Shown here: positions 43,796 through 52,337 of the stretch, piece after piece
Layout: the number at the start of each line of letters is the position of its first letter
Numbering within the stretch: the first letter of the stretch is position 1
Assembly (NCBI GenBank): GCA_910588325.1
Contig: CAJUPP010000015.1
Span: 1-52,337, forward strand
Direction of reading: 5' to 3'
DNA length: 52,337 nt
From: an uncultured Hungatella sp.
GTDB taxonomy: Bacteria; Bacillota; Clostridia; Lachnospirales; Lachnospiraceae
Made by a program: the position numbers and the translations under genes
Notes under the pieces: generated by a model
The model's database searches: none
What the model was told of the DNA's origin: nothing
Seen by the model: only the letters and a program-made list of their open reading frames with translations

Positions 43796-43966
43796 AATGA
43801 GATTCCGGTGGTAAATGCTGTGTTAAGGGAGAGATTCGGTGTAGAGGCAAAAAATAAGGCAATGATATCGCGAATTATCAAAGATACGGTAGACTCTGGA
43901 CTAATAAAGTTAGCGGATGAAAATGCCGCTCCTAAACTAAGGCGATATATTCCATACTGGGCATAA
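43796..43966 (+). pseudogene. C-terminal fragment of an AlbA_2/ATP-binding protein
   Basis: NEIPVVNAVLRERFGVEAKN then KAMISRIIKDTVDSGLIKLA and RRYIPYWA-stop is the C-terminal winged helix of the family broken at 40708-41762. The last codons and ~25 bases past the stop match the end of that pseudogene (41738-41785), so the two ends are related copies. The rest of the gap to 44505 holds the fragment at 44102 and a promoter. Confidence 0.6.
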
Positions 43967-44101
43967 TTTTAGTTGATGGGTAGTTGATAAGATATATTTC
44001 TTTAAGAAGATATATAAATCGCTGTTATTTGTATACAAATTTTTCTAATCTAAATTTGGAAGAATGATATATCAGAAGAAATCGGAGAGGAGGTCAGGAA
44101 T

Positions 44102-44227
44102 ATGTGTTCCTATAACCAGGTGATAGAGGATAGAGGTATGGAAAGGGGGATTTTGATATATCGGACATTGCTGGAGACAAAAAAGTATTCAACAGACCGC
44201 AGTAAAGACAAAAGAGCCGGCAGATAA
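44102..44227 (+). pseudogene. Short remnant, possibly Rpn-family nuclease C-terminus
   Basis: 41 codons (MCSYNQVIEDRGMERGILIY...) with ribosome site GGAGAGGAGG. The MC-x(5,8)-E-x-RG-x-E-x-G pattern resembles the C-terminal tails of Rpn/PD-(D/E)XK recombination-promoting nucleases; the nuclease domain is absent. The following frame (44230-44275) continues in Lys/Ala-rich style, suggesting a frameshift. Weak assignment. Confidence 0.3.
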
Positions 44228-44429
44228 AGTAAAGAAGATAGCAGAGCAGTATCAGGTGCAAGCGTTAGAGTAACAAAGTAACAAGAAAGGCAAGGTGGTA
44301 TAACAAAATTTATCATCTTGCTTTTGGTATATATGTGTCAAGGAACTGGTCCATGGAAGTAAAAAGAATTTCGGACAAAGGGGAGCATAGAATTTTTGAA
44401 AGAATTCGTTTCATCGCAAGGAAAATTTG

Positions 44430-44458
44430 TTGTTTTCTTTACAGCATATTGCTATAAT
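44430..44458 (+). promoter_or_regulatory. Sigma-A promoter of the methylase-specificity-ATPase-HNH operon
   Basis: TTGTTT (44430-44435) and TATAAT (44453-44458) are 17 bases apart, 48 bases before the first ATG. No LexA-like box is seen here. Confidence 0.65.
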
Positions 44459-44505
44459 GAAACGAGAGTATTGAAAAAGACGGTCTGACAAGAAAGAGAA
44501 CATAT

Positions 44506-45900
44506 ATGAACGAGATACGGATACAACTCCTTTTAAACCGGATAATTTCTATTTTTAAGGTCCATAAGAACGAAGAAAAAGTGAAAGATTTCCTTTCCGA
44601 TTTGCTTCTTTTTAGGTTTGCAAGTCTGAAAGCAGAAAGAGACCGCACATATTTTCCGCCGGATTTGAGGTGGGACAAATTAAAGGAATCACAGAAACAA
44701 AATTATCCGTTGAGAGAGCGCATATACGAAGCGATGTGTTTCATGGAGGGAGAACCAGAGTACAACGGGCTCCTTTATCCGAGAAGAGTTCTTGAAGAAT
44801 TTGATGACCGGGAAATTTCTGAGATATTTGATATTTTAGGAGAACTCTCATGGGACAGAGAGAAGGATATTGGTTCTGAATTGATTTATGCCTATGAATT
44901 CCTGGAAAGATATGGATTTTCTCAAAGCCCAAAACAGATGGGAGAATTTTATACGCCCCGCCAGGTGGGGAAGTTGATTGTGAAGCTGCTGGCTCCGAAA
45001 GGAGGGAGCGTGTATGATCCCTGCTGCGGTTCAGGAACCATGTTGTTGTGTGCGGCTGATTATATGAGGGAGAGAGGAAAAAACTTTCGATTATATGGTC
45101 AGGAGGTGGTGGAACATGCATGGAAAACAGCGCGTATGAATCTGATTCTGAGAGGAATGGACGCTGATCTGGGACAGATGCCGGCCGACAGTATAGGGCA
45201 GGATATACAACCGGATTTAAAGGCAAATTATGTGCTGGGTAATCCACCCTTTCACTGGTATGGAGGAAACCGGAAACTGTCAGAGGATGACAGGCGGTGG
45301 AGATATGGCATTCCCTCTGAAAAGAGAGGTGATTTCGCCTGGATGTAGCACATGCTGTACCATCTGAATGAGGACGGCAAAATGGGAGCCATTTTCAGCA
45401 ACGGGATTTTGAACAGCCGGCGCACAGAGGATCGCAGAATCCGGGCCGGGATTTTGCAGGATGATATTCTGGAAGCGATTATCACTTTGCCGGCGGGAAT
45501 GTTTTATGCCACAAAGGTATCGGTTTCTGTGTGGATACTAAAGAGACATAAGGAAGACATCTGCAGGAATAAGATATTATTTGTGGATGCCAGAAGCTTT
45601 GGAAAATCAGAAGGCGGAATTACGGTTCTGTCAGAGGAAGAATTGAGAGAACTGACGCAGGCCTATGAACAGTATCAGAAGGGAATTGACGGGGAGCAGA
45701 AGAATTTTTGCAGGCAGGTATCCGCCGCGGAAGTGGAGGCTGAGGACTATTCTCTGGCGCCGGACCGCTATATCCTCAGGCAGCAGAAATTGCCTGAGTC
45801 AGAAGAATTAAAGGAACAGGAATTGCGGCTGGAACGGAAGCTTGAGGAACTGCTTGCACAGAATCATGATGTCCTGCGGCAGATCTTAAAGGGACTATAA
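44506..45900 (+). pseudogene. N6-adenine DNA methylase (HsdM-like), interrupted by an amber codon
   Basis: One frame of 464 codons with TAG at 45346-45348 (codon 281). Before it: FYTPRQVGKLIVKLL (~148), SAM motif DPCCGSGTMLLCAA (~171) and catalytic NPPF (~246). After it the family continues without gap: HMLYHLNEDGKMGAIFSNGI, LQDDILEAIITLPAGMFYAT and SVSVWILKR. Related proteins would have a Gln, Leu or similar at this site, so CAG to TAG is the simplest event. A second start at ATG 45352 could make a C-terminal piece. TAG ends normal genes here (for example sepF), so recoding is unlikely. It should supply one methylase half of the modification complex. Confidence 0.8.
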
Positions 45901-45925
45901 ATACAAAAACCAGGAGACAGGAATC

Positions 45926-47176
45926 ATGGAAGCAGGGGATATCAATGGACAACTGTACCGAATGGCGGATCATCTGCTGGCCGGGCTGTGGCTGCGACAG
46001 GGGGAGGCATTGGACTTTCTAAATGATGTTTCCCTGTTTTTGTATGCATTGGCTAAGGAACATCCGGACTTTCCCGGACAGTTAAAGAGCACGGATTGCA
46101 GGAACATATCGGCAGGAATCGTGAGGTGTCACGCAGAGCTTGGACAATTGGACTACAGGTTCGGCAGCATGCTGCCAAATGTAAGTGATGATGTGTGGTA
46201 TGGAGTGATAGAATGTTTAAGACTGGTGGCTTCTGGCAGGCAGCGAAAGCAGGATGCGGGAAGACTGTTTGATTATCTGCTGCAGCAAATGTATGTGAAA
46301 GAAAAAATCGGAAATTTTATTACTCCGCGGACGCTGGCGGATATGATGGCCTGTATGCTGGATCCGAAACCAGGTCAGGTTGTGCTGGATCCGGTTTGCG
46401 GCAGCGGCAGACTGCTGATTGCCGCTGCCAGGCATTGTAAGAACTGTCATTATATAGGGATTGACATAGATGAGAAGATAAGGATAACAGCCTTTTTTTA
46501 CATGGCATTTCATGAGGTTTTCGACAAAACACTGTATAGGAAAGATTTTTTGGAAGGAGGATGGAAGGAGCAGGCAGATGTGATACTGGCAAATCCCCCT
46601 TACAGCGATGATATTCATGAAACGATTTCTTTTATGCAGGGGATTATGGATGCGCTGAAACCGGATGGAAGATGCGGTATCTTAGTTCCAGAAGGTTTTT
46701 TGACAAATACCGTAAACCGGGATGTTATAGACATGCGTCGATGTTTGCTGTACAGTCATTGTCTTGAAGGGGTAATATCCCTTCCAAGAAAACTGTATAA
46801 ACCCTACACAGTCAGCAAATCATCATTGATTCTTTTGAAAAAGAAGGCAGCTTTGCCGGGAGAACCTATATTTTTTAGCTGTGTGACGGAATATGACGGA
46901 GCAGAGAGTGAATTTTCCGATGCTGTATATGAACAGGACATGAAAAGGATTGCAAAAGCCTGGGAATTTCGGGAAAAGAGACCGGATATTTTCTGGAGAG
47001 CGTCACCAGAAGAGATAAAAGGGAAAGATTACATATTGGGTGCGGATCATTACCGCAAGTCAAATTACATGTACATGTATTCCAAAACGGAAAGCCTTCG
47101 GGAGAGCATTCTTGCAGGGCAGGCGGAACTTAAGCGTTATATGGACAATTATTTTAGAGAGGATTCTGTAATATGA
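45926..47176 (+). CDS. Second N6-adenine DNA methylase (HsdM-like)
   Basis: 416 residues. N-terminal helical part, then NFITPRTLADMMACML (~130), SAM motif LDPVCGSGRLLIAAA (~155), IGIDIDEKIRITA, catalytic ANPPYSDDIH (~223) and CGILVPEGFLTNTVNRD. The C-terminus with LPRKLYKPYTVSKSSLILLK is typical of type I M subunits. It is not a close duplicate of the first methylase; the two may form a heterodimer, as type I enzymes need two M subunits. GGAGACAGG precedes the ATG; the stop overlaps the specificity gene (ATGA). Confidence 0.88.
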   Translation: MEAGDINGQLYRMADHLLAGLWLRQGEALDFLNDVSLFLYALAKEHPDFPGQLKSTDCRNISAGIVRCHAELGQLDYRFGSMLPNVSDDVWYGVIECLRLVASGRQRKQDAGRLFDYLLQQMYVKEKIGNFITPRTLADMMACMLDPKPGQVVLDPVCGSGRLLIAAARHCKNCHYIGIDIDEKIRITAFFYMAFHEVFDKTLYRKDFLEGGWKEQADVILANPPYSDDIHETISFMQGIMDALKPDGRCGILVPEGFLTNTVNRDVIDMRRCLLYSHCLEGVISLPRKLYKPYTVSKSSLILLKKKAALPGEPIFFSCVTEYDGAESEFSDAVYEQDMKRIAKAWEFREKRPDIFWRASPEEIKGKDYILGADHYRKSNYMYMYSKTESLRESILAGQAELKRYMDNYFREDSVI

Positions 47177-49173
47177 ATGTGAAGCTGGTGCCTTTGGAAC
47201 AGGCAGCTAAAATATATTCTGGGTCTAATCTTAAAAACGGAAAGGATTTTTTGGGAGAAGGCGGATGTCCCTGGGTGAAAGTAGAGGATTTAAACAATGG
47301 GATGCTGAAAGAAACCTCTGAGGTTCTGTCGGAGGAGGAAATGAGGAAGGTGAAGGTATCACCTGCTGATACAGTGTTTTTTTCCAATACAGGAACCATA
47401 GGAAAAGTGGGAATTGCCGGGGGATGCATGGCTCCCAGCAACAATATGTTTGCCGTGGAGTTTGACAGGACTCAGGTACTGCCTCTTTACGGCATGTACT
47501 GCCTTCTGGCTATGAAGGAAACGTTCCAGGCGGAAGCGTCAGGGGCGGTCTATGCCTCCCTGCGCCTTTCATCATTCCGAAAAATCCGGATTCCTGTTCC
47601 CGATTTGGATGTGCAGAATAAGATCGCAGGGAAACTTGACTCTCTGAGGGAAGGAGAACGGCAGCAGAAAAAACTGATCGATGAGATAAAGGAGCTTGCC
47701 CACTCCCTCTTTGAGCAATATTTTTCCGAGTATGTGAAAGAGGTTGTGGAGAAAGGAAACTGTCTGAGATTAGGAGAATGCACTGAGGTTCTGTTAAACG
47801 GGGCGGCGAAAAAGAAGCGGGACCAGGGAACAAAAGTCCGTTATGTGGCTACTCCCCAGCTGAACAACTGGGAGATCGTGGCCGGACAGGTTCCCAGGGA
47901 AGAGGTGGAACAGGAGAAGATCCATGTGTATAGGCTGAGGGCGGGAGATATTGTGATGAACCGCATTAACAGCGCGGAAAGGCTGGGAAAATGCGGAATC
48001 GTTCTTGGAGAACCGGAGGATATGACTGTTTTCGGGCAGAATACCCTTAGAATACGGGTTAATCAGAAGCTGCTTAAACCTCTGTTTTTGTTTGCATGGC
48101 TGACCCATCCGTACATAAAGCAGTATATTCAGGGAAATGCGAAAAATTCCACGTCCTTTCAAAGCTCTTTAAACAAACCGGTTCTGGCTGCCCTTCCCAT
48201 TCCCAGGGCTGATTGGAAACGGCAGGAAGAATACGGGAAAGAACTGGAAAATTATTTTGCGTATATCCGCAATGCAGAAGAACTTGTAAAGACATTGCAG
48301 GAACTTCAAGAGATATGGTACGGCAAAATACAACTTTTGTATCAGCAGGGAGAACAGAAACAAGGATACCAAGAGGACCAAAAGGATTATCTGGAGGGCA
48401 GATATTGGGTCACGCCTTCCCGGGGCGTCTGTTATTATGATTCTTATCTGGAATGTATACAGGCGCCTGAAAAAGAGCGCAGGTCTGTCAGACTCTCGTT
48501 TCTTCCCCTGGGAGCGGAAGTACAGTTTTTGAATAAGGTGAGAACAGCTGACCAGGCTGATTACGGATGTCTGGAACATATAAGGCTGAAACGGACGGAT
48601 AGAAGGTCTGTTCAGGTGATTCGGATGGAGCCTGTGGCTTACAGGTCTGTAAAAAGTCAGGGGAGAGAAGACAGGGAGAGGGAACTGGAGGACTGCGGAA
48701 TCCTAAGTGAGCAGCAGGATTTCGGATATATACGTCGTGTCCAGGAAGTAAAAATAGGAGAAAATGTGACCGTGGAGCAGTTTTTGTCAAAGTATTCTTT
48801 TAAAACCAAGGAGGGGTATTCCCGTTTTCGGATCCTTCCCTCATCGGCCCGTCTTCTGATTACAAAATTGTCAGGGTTTCAGCAGGCGGTTTTTGAAGAA
48901 TTTCTTCTGGCTATGCAGCCATTAGCCTGTCATATGGTTGGAAGGCAGGTGTGGATGCGTGCCGGGGGGAATATGTTAAAAGGGCGCGGAATTCAGGACG
49001 TGATTGCCACGGTGCGTTTTTTAGAGCATGCGGGACTGTTAGAGAAAAGGCAGGGACTGTATCTGGACTATGACAACGATTACAGCCAGGGAGAAAAACG
49101 AGAGATGATACTGGATCACAGGGGACAGCCCGTCCCTATGGATACATGGATCTGTGCGGAAGTAAAGGAATAG
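47173..49173 (+). CDS. Type I HsdS-like specificity protein with extra C-terminal domain
   Basis: 666 residues, longer than the usual ~400. Two target recognition domains are visible: residues ~1-150 (VPLEQAAKIYSGSNLKNGKD, TVFFSNTGTIGKVGIAGG, LRLSSFRKIRIPVP) and ~195-350 (LRLGECTEVLLNG, YVATPQLNNWE, NALRI-like QNTLRIRV, SLNKPVLAALPIP), each followed by a coiled coil (QNKIAGKLDSLREGERQQKK; EELVKTLQELQEIWYGKIQ). Residues ~430-666 match no HsdS part and may bind the ATPase-nuclease pair. It should guide both methylation and target recognition. Coupled by ATGA to the methylase. Confidence 0.85.
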   Translation: MNVKLVPLEQAAKIYSGSNLKNGKDFLGEGGCPWVKVEDLNNGMLKETSEVLSEEEMRKVKVSPADTVFFSNTGTIGKVGIAGGCMAPSNNMFAVEFDRTQVLPLYGMYCLLAMKETFQAEASGAVYASLRLSSFRKIRIPVPDLDVQNKIAGKLDSLREGERQQKKLIDEIKELAHSLFEQYFSEYVKEVVEKGNCLRLGECTEVLLNGAAKKKRDQGTKVRYVATPQLNNWEIVAGQVPREEVEQEKIHVYRLRAGDIVMNRINSAERLGKCGIVLGEPEDMTVFGQNTLRIRVNQKLLKPLFLFAWLTHPYIKQYIQGNAKNSTSFQSSLNKPVLAALPIPRADWKRQEEYGKELENYFAYIRNAEELVKTLQELQEIWYGKIQLLYQQGEQKQGYQEDQKDYLEGRYWVTPSRGVCYYDSYLECIQAPEKERRSVRLSFLPLGAEVQFLNKVRTADQADYGCLEHIRLKRTDRRSVQVIRMEPVAYRSVKSQGREDRERELEDCGILSEQQDFGYIRRVQEVKIGENVTVEQFLSKYSFKTKEGYSRFRILPSSARLLITKLSGFQQAVFEEFLLAMQPLACHMVGRQVWMRAGGNMLKGRGIQDVIATVRFLEHAGLLEKRQGLYLDYDNDYSQGEKREMILDHRGQPVPMDTWICAEVKE

Positions 49174-49183
49174 AGGATAAAGT

Positions 49184-50770
49184 ATGCAGCTTATAAAGGT
49201 TCAGATTGATGGATATAAGCATTTGAAAAATACTTGTGTGAATTTTAATGAAACCTGTGAGGACAACATGTTTGACGATGAACTTCCGGTCCGTTTTTTT
49301 ATAGGTCTAAACGGTTCAGGAAAATCCGTGTTTCTGGAAGGAATCTGTTTCCTGTTTTCGCGGATTGTTCAGAATGAAACGCCTGATTTTACATTTACTC
49401 TGATCTATCGTATCTGGCGTGAGCGTACATACCTGGTGGAGGTTAAAAACGGAATCGGGGAGGAGACTTTGGATATCCGGGTAATGGCGGAAGGGGAGAC
49501 GTCTTTTAGACTCCTGCATACCTTTGAGGGTCATCGGGAACTGCTTCCGGATCATGTGTTTACCTGTGCATCAGGAAGCAACAATCATTATTTTGATATT
49601 ATGGTCCATTCTCCCAGAACCTCTCTTTACAATGATTTATTTGATATGAGTCTCCTGGGGAAAAGCAGAAAGAGCAGAAAGGAGCGGAGGGAACGGATTG
49701 AAAAGACATTGACTTCTCTAAAGGCTTTGGAGGAGAATCCCATCAGTATGTTCGTGGACGAGGAAAATTCTGTTCTGGTGCTGGCTGCGTTTTTTGCTGT
49801 TTTGCCGGCAGTGGATTTTGATCAGGTGAGAAGCTGCATAAAATGCCGGCAGGAAATTCTGGCTATGTTAGACAGTATGCCGCAACCGATTACCCTGTCG
49901 TTTACCCTGGATGCAAAGCGTGTGGCGGAACTAGGGAATGAACTGGGACAATATGGCGCCGTTTTCCGGGCCATAACAGAAGAGCGTGTATTATACGAGG
50001 GAGAAAAGGAAATGTGGAATGCAATCCGGCTGTACCAGGATGAGACACCGGATGCAGAGGATGCCCATGGGGACAGGGTTTTAAGCTTTTTATTTGAACC
50101 ATGTATTGACGGGGATAATGACTCTTTTGTTGTGAAAGCGCTGAATGATTTTTACCATACGCCTATGGAGCTGTTATCAAAACTGATGCTTGCCCGCAAT
50201 CAGGGAATTATCAGAGAGGCTCATATGGGATTTCGAATCCAAAGTACTTTGGATATTGTGGAGGAAAACGCATTCAGTGAGGGGGAATATATGCTGCTTG
50301 TGCGGTTGGGACTGTTTGCATTGGGAAGGGAATATGGAGGTGTTAGTCAGTGTTTGTTTCTCATGGATGAACCGGATGTGTATTTAAATGAATATTGGGA
50401 TATAGATTTTGTGTCCATGATACACAGAATTTATGAAGGAAGCCAAAGAAACCACGAAATTGTGATTGCAACCCATTCCTCTCTGATGCTGACAGATGCA
50501 TTTCCAAACCAGCTCTACTACTTTCAGAAGAAGCAGGGACAGGTGAGATGCTTAAATGTCCGTGCTTCTACATTTGGCGGAAGCCGCAATGAGATTATGG
50601 AGCAGTTATTCTTAACAGGGAATTCCGTGGGAACTTATTCTTATAGGAAGATAGAAGAAATACTGGCGCAGGTGGATGACATACAAAAGTTGGAGGCCTG
50701 TCTGAAATATGTTGGTTCCGGCTATTTGCGGCTTCGGCTGCTGGATAAAATACAACTTTTGAGAAAATAG
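49184..50770 (+). CDS. ABC/AAA-type ATPase, PtuA-like
   Basis: 528 residues. Walker A G41-LNGSGKS in a RecF/OLD-like N-terminus (QIDGYKHLKNTCVNFN), a helical middle, Walker B LFLMDEPDVYL (D395, E396) and the switch His in IVIATHSSLMLTDAFPN (~430). There is no TOPRIM nuclease domain, so it is not OLD itself. An ATPase of this type followed by an HNH gene is the layout of Septu (PtuA-PtuB) and of some retron effectors. Starts 10 bases after the specificity gene with GAGG upstream. Confidence 0.8.
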   Translation: MQLIKVQIDGYKHLKNTCVNFNETCEDNMFDDELPVRFFIGLNGSGKSVFLEGICFLFSRIVQNETPDFTFTLIYRIWRERTYLVEVKNGIGEETLDIRVMAEGETSFRLLHTFEGHRELLPDHVFTCASGSNNHYFDIMVHSPRTSLYNDLFDMSLLGKSRKSRKERRERIEKTLTSLKALEENPISMFVDEENSVLVLAAFFAVLPAVDFDQVRSCIKCRQEILAMLDSMPQPITLSFTLDAKRVAELGNELGQYGAVFRAITEERVLYEGEKEMWNAIRLYQDETPDAEDAHGDRVLSFLFEPCIDGDNDSFVVKALNDFYHTPMELLSKLMLARNQGIIREAHMGFRIQSTLDIVEENAFSEGEYMLLVRLGLFALGREYGGVSQCLFLMDEPDVYLNEYWDIDFVSMIHRIYEGSQRNHEIVIATHSSLMLTDAFPNQLYYFQKKQGQVRCLNVRASTFGGSRNEIMEQLFLTGNSVGTYSYRKIEEILAQVDDIQKLEACLKYVGSGYLRLRLLDKIQLLRK

Positions 50771-50780
50771 AGGGAGATCT

Positions 50781-51848
50781 ATGTTTTTACCTGTAAAACA
50801 GGCTGAGTGTTCCAAGGTTCTGAACCGGATTATGGACATGGTTCAGACGATTTTAGACTACTCAGTACAAACTTTGGTTCAAGAACTTGACGTTCAAGAA
50901 CTGACGGAGCTGGTGGATAACGACCTGCGGCTTCTGCTGAAAAAGAAAAATATCCAGTCAGATATTGAAGAGTTATTTCGTATGACTTATATGGAACGCA
51001 TGGAGGCGGACTGGGCCTTTTCAAGTGACAGAGAATTTATGAATCATATGAATGACGGAGCCTATTGTCTGCATTCTCGCCCGGCGGCGAAGAAACAGCA
51101 GAAAAAACCGATGGAAGTTTTGAACCGGCTGTGCAATGATTTGTATGACAGCATCAGGAACGGTCTGCCCGGGAATAAAGAAGCCTTCAGCGCTCTTATT
51201 CTGCAGACAGATTATGAAATCGTAAACGGAGACGATGGAATGGTGTGCCCCGTATGTATGAAGGAAAATCTATTTAGTATGGGGGAGGGAGAGGTAGATC
51301 ACTATTTTCCGCGAAAGAAGTATCCGGTTCTGGCTATTCATCCCTTTAATCTTCTTCCTATCTGCAGTGATTGCAATGGTTCCCGCAGGAAACATACAAA
51401 AAATCCTGTAGACCAGGCGGATATAGGTCCAGGTGAACTTCTTACCGTTTTTTTGCCGTATCTGAGGGCCGGAAAGGATGAAATCGAATTTCATGTGTCC
51501 GAGGATGCCCGCAGATATATTGTGATGGAACCCAGGGATAAACGAGAGGGGTACGGGAAAAGGAGAATCGACAATCTGGAGCGTCTTTTTATGCTGGGCA
51601 GCCGCTGGAGCAAGGTTTTTTCTTATGTGTATGAAGATATTAAGGCGGAACTGAATCAGGCCAAAAGAGAAGGAAATACCAGAGGGGAAAATCTTACTCT
51701 TCTCCGAAAAACCATGAAAGCCAATTGGGGCAGTACAAAGAACCGAAAGGATTTTATAAAAGGGATTTATTGCGGATGGCTTTTGGAAAAGAGCGATGAA
51801 GAACTGGAGGAAATGTTTTTGGAGGTGGGATTGGAGGAGCAGTGGTAA
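50781..51848 (+). CDS. HNH endonuclease, PtuB-like
   Basis: 355 residues. The HNH core is at ~156-205: CPVC (C156, C159), VDHYFPRKKYP with D173 and catalytic H174, then NLLPICSDCNGSRRKH with C195, C198 and N199. The two CxxC pairs would hold a structural zinc. Flanking parts are helical with no other family recognised. It is the only nuclease of the operon, so it should be the effector, activated by the ATPase. Ten bases separate it from the ATPase gene and the ribosome site GAGGGAG precedes the ATG. Confidence 0.85.
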   Translation: MFLPVKQAECSKVLNRIMDMVQTILDYSVQTLVQELDVQELTELVDNDLRLLLKKKNIQSDIEELFRMTYMERMEADWAFSSDREFMNHMNDGAYCLHSRPAAKKQQKKPMEVLNRLCNDLYDSIRNGLPGNKEAFSALILQTDYEIVNGDDGMVCPVCMKENLFSMGEGEVDHYFPRKKYPVLAIHPFNLLPICSDCNGSRRKHTKNPVDQADIGPGELLTVFLPYLRAGKDEIEFHVSEDARRYIVMEPRDKREGYGKRRIDNLERLFMLGSRWSKVFSYVYEDIKAELNQAKREGNTRGENLTLLRKTMKANWGSTKNRKDFIKGIYCGWLLEKSDEELEEMFLEVGLEEQW

Positions 51849-51901
51849 AGCTAACCTGACGTATCCAATAGGATTTTGTTGCTTTTTAAGAGGGAATCCC
51901 G

Positions 51902-52069
51902 GTGTATATTCAAGTTGCCCAGACTGCATTGGATGAGACGGTTCTGAAACGGGAGTTTGCCCCATTAGGGCAGATTCGTGACATTTATCCAAAGTATTTT
52001 TTCACGCTGGATGAGGTGTTTGGCGAGATGAACTATGAGAGAATGCAAAAAAACGTTTTGGATAAGTAA
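51902..52069 (+). pseudogene. C-terminal remnant of a DUF4143-type AAA ATPase
   Basis: YIQVAQTALDETVLKREFAP, then IRDIYPKYFFTLDEVFGEMN is the typical C-terminus of ATP-binding proteins with DUF4143. No start codon or ATPase domain is present in the 50 bases before. It marks more decayed accessory DNA after the defence operon. Confidence 0.6.
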
Positions 52070-52122
52070 GACGGAAATCAGAACATTTGCATCTGTTACA
52101 ATTCTTATACATGTTTCTTTCT

Positions 52123-52155
52123 AAATGATGTTGATAATAGTATCAACATCATTTT
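52123..52155 (+). terminator. Hairpin terminator
   Basis: AAATGATGTTGATA (52123-52136), loop ATAG, TATCAACATCATTT (52141-52154), a perfect 14-base stem running into T. It ends the remnant above or the defence operon. The remaining 180 bases to the window end hold no gene I can name; TTCTCAAAA/TTTTGAGAA forms a stem at the very edge (52313-52337). Confidence 0.65.
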
Positions 52156-52337
52156 CATTATATCCAACAGACAGTGCTCATTTCTATGGTTAATTCCAGG
52201 ATTTGTTCCCCAATATGATATTTGCTTTAAGAGTCGAGAAATCGGCTCTTTATTAGGTTCAAATAAACACAACAGCATTGTGCCAACAGAGATATTTTCA
52301 ACAAAAAATCATTCTCAAAAAGCATAGGTTTTGAGAA

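Noticed and set aside
45346..45348. Recoding of TAG (pyrrolysine or readthrough) in the first methylase
   Set aside because: TAG ends ordinary genes here and no pyl gene is in the window; a nonsense mutation is simpler.
49184..50770. OLD-family nuclease call for the ATPase
   Set aside because: The ABC-type ATPase motifs are present but there is no C-terminal TOPRIM nuclease domain; an HNH partner follows instead.

Overview
The window looks like a chromosome segment of a spore-forming, Gram-positive member of the Clostridia, most probably a Lachnospiraceae (Enterocloster/Lachnoclostridium-like) bacterium. Reasons: an alpha/beta-type small acid-soluble spore protein, SpoVAC and a SleB-type cell wall hydrolase; strong AGGAGG-type ribosome binding sites; a sepF-yggS cell-division cluster; a yloU-yloV-recG cluster; an oxygen-sensitive type L-serine dehydratase in two subunits; a TPP riboswitch and a glmS ribozyme. 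The assignment is inference from gene content; no rRNA or tRNA gene was seen.

Bases 1-33,067 are mostly ordinary core chromosome. Left to right: NlpC/P60 peptidase and bactofilin (minus), SleB-like hydrolase, a cytoplasmic pectinesterase (minus), an operon of HlyD-like protein, yggS and sepF, then aroB, lspA, an RluA-family pseudouridine synthase and sdaAB-sdaAA. A decayed stretch follows (MBL-fold and DeoR remnants around a cytidylate-kinase-like gene). Next come the TPP-riboswitch thiM-thiE-thiD salvage operon, a CapA-like lipoprotein, a large unknown lipoprotein (minus), yloU-yloV-recG, ssp, a metallophosphoesterase, glmS with its ribozyme (minus), a secreted NlpC/P60 protein, an LCP-family ligase and spoVAC. 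Two dispersed intergenic repeat families occur here. One (family A) always sits immediately upstream of a start codon (aroB, the pseudouridine synthase, glmS), and in glmS it lies between the ribozyme and the ORF.

Bases about 32,940-52,100 are an accessory, defence-island-like region. Its first part (about 32,942-43,651) is flanked by two copies of the 3' end of spoVAC that are nearly identical in protein but diverged in DNA, as expected for an element that integrated in spoVAC and carries a replacement gene end. It encodes a 2,444-residue protein joining a DnaG-type primase (CHC2 zinc finger plus TOPRIM), a reverse transcriptase with YVDD, and a C-terminal nitrilase-like domain. This resembles the UG1/DRT1 RT-nitrilase anti-phage class with a primase added. 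Its promoter carries a LexA-like SOS box. A broken and an intact AlbA_2/ATP-binding gene follow.

The second part (44,430-51,848) is one operon: two N6-adenine methylase genes (the first interrupted by an amber codon), a long HsdS-like specificity protein, an ABC-type ATPase and an HNH nuclease. No HsdR motor-nuclease is present. The ATPase plus HNH pair looks like a Septu (PtuA/PtuB) effector attached to a type I modification/specificity module. The window ends in remnants of a DUF4143-type ATPase gene.
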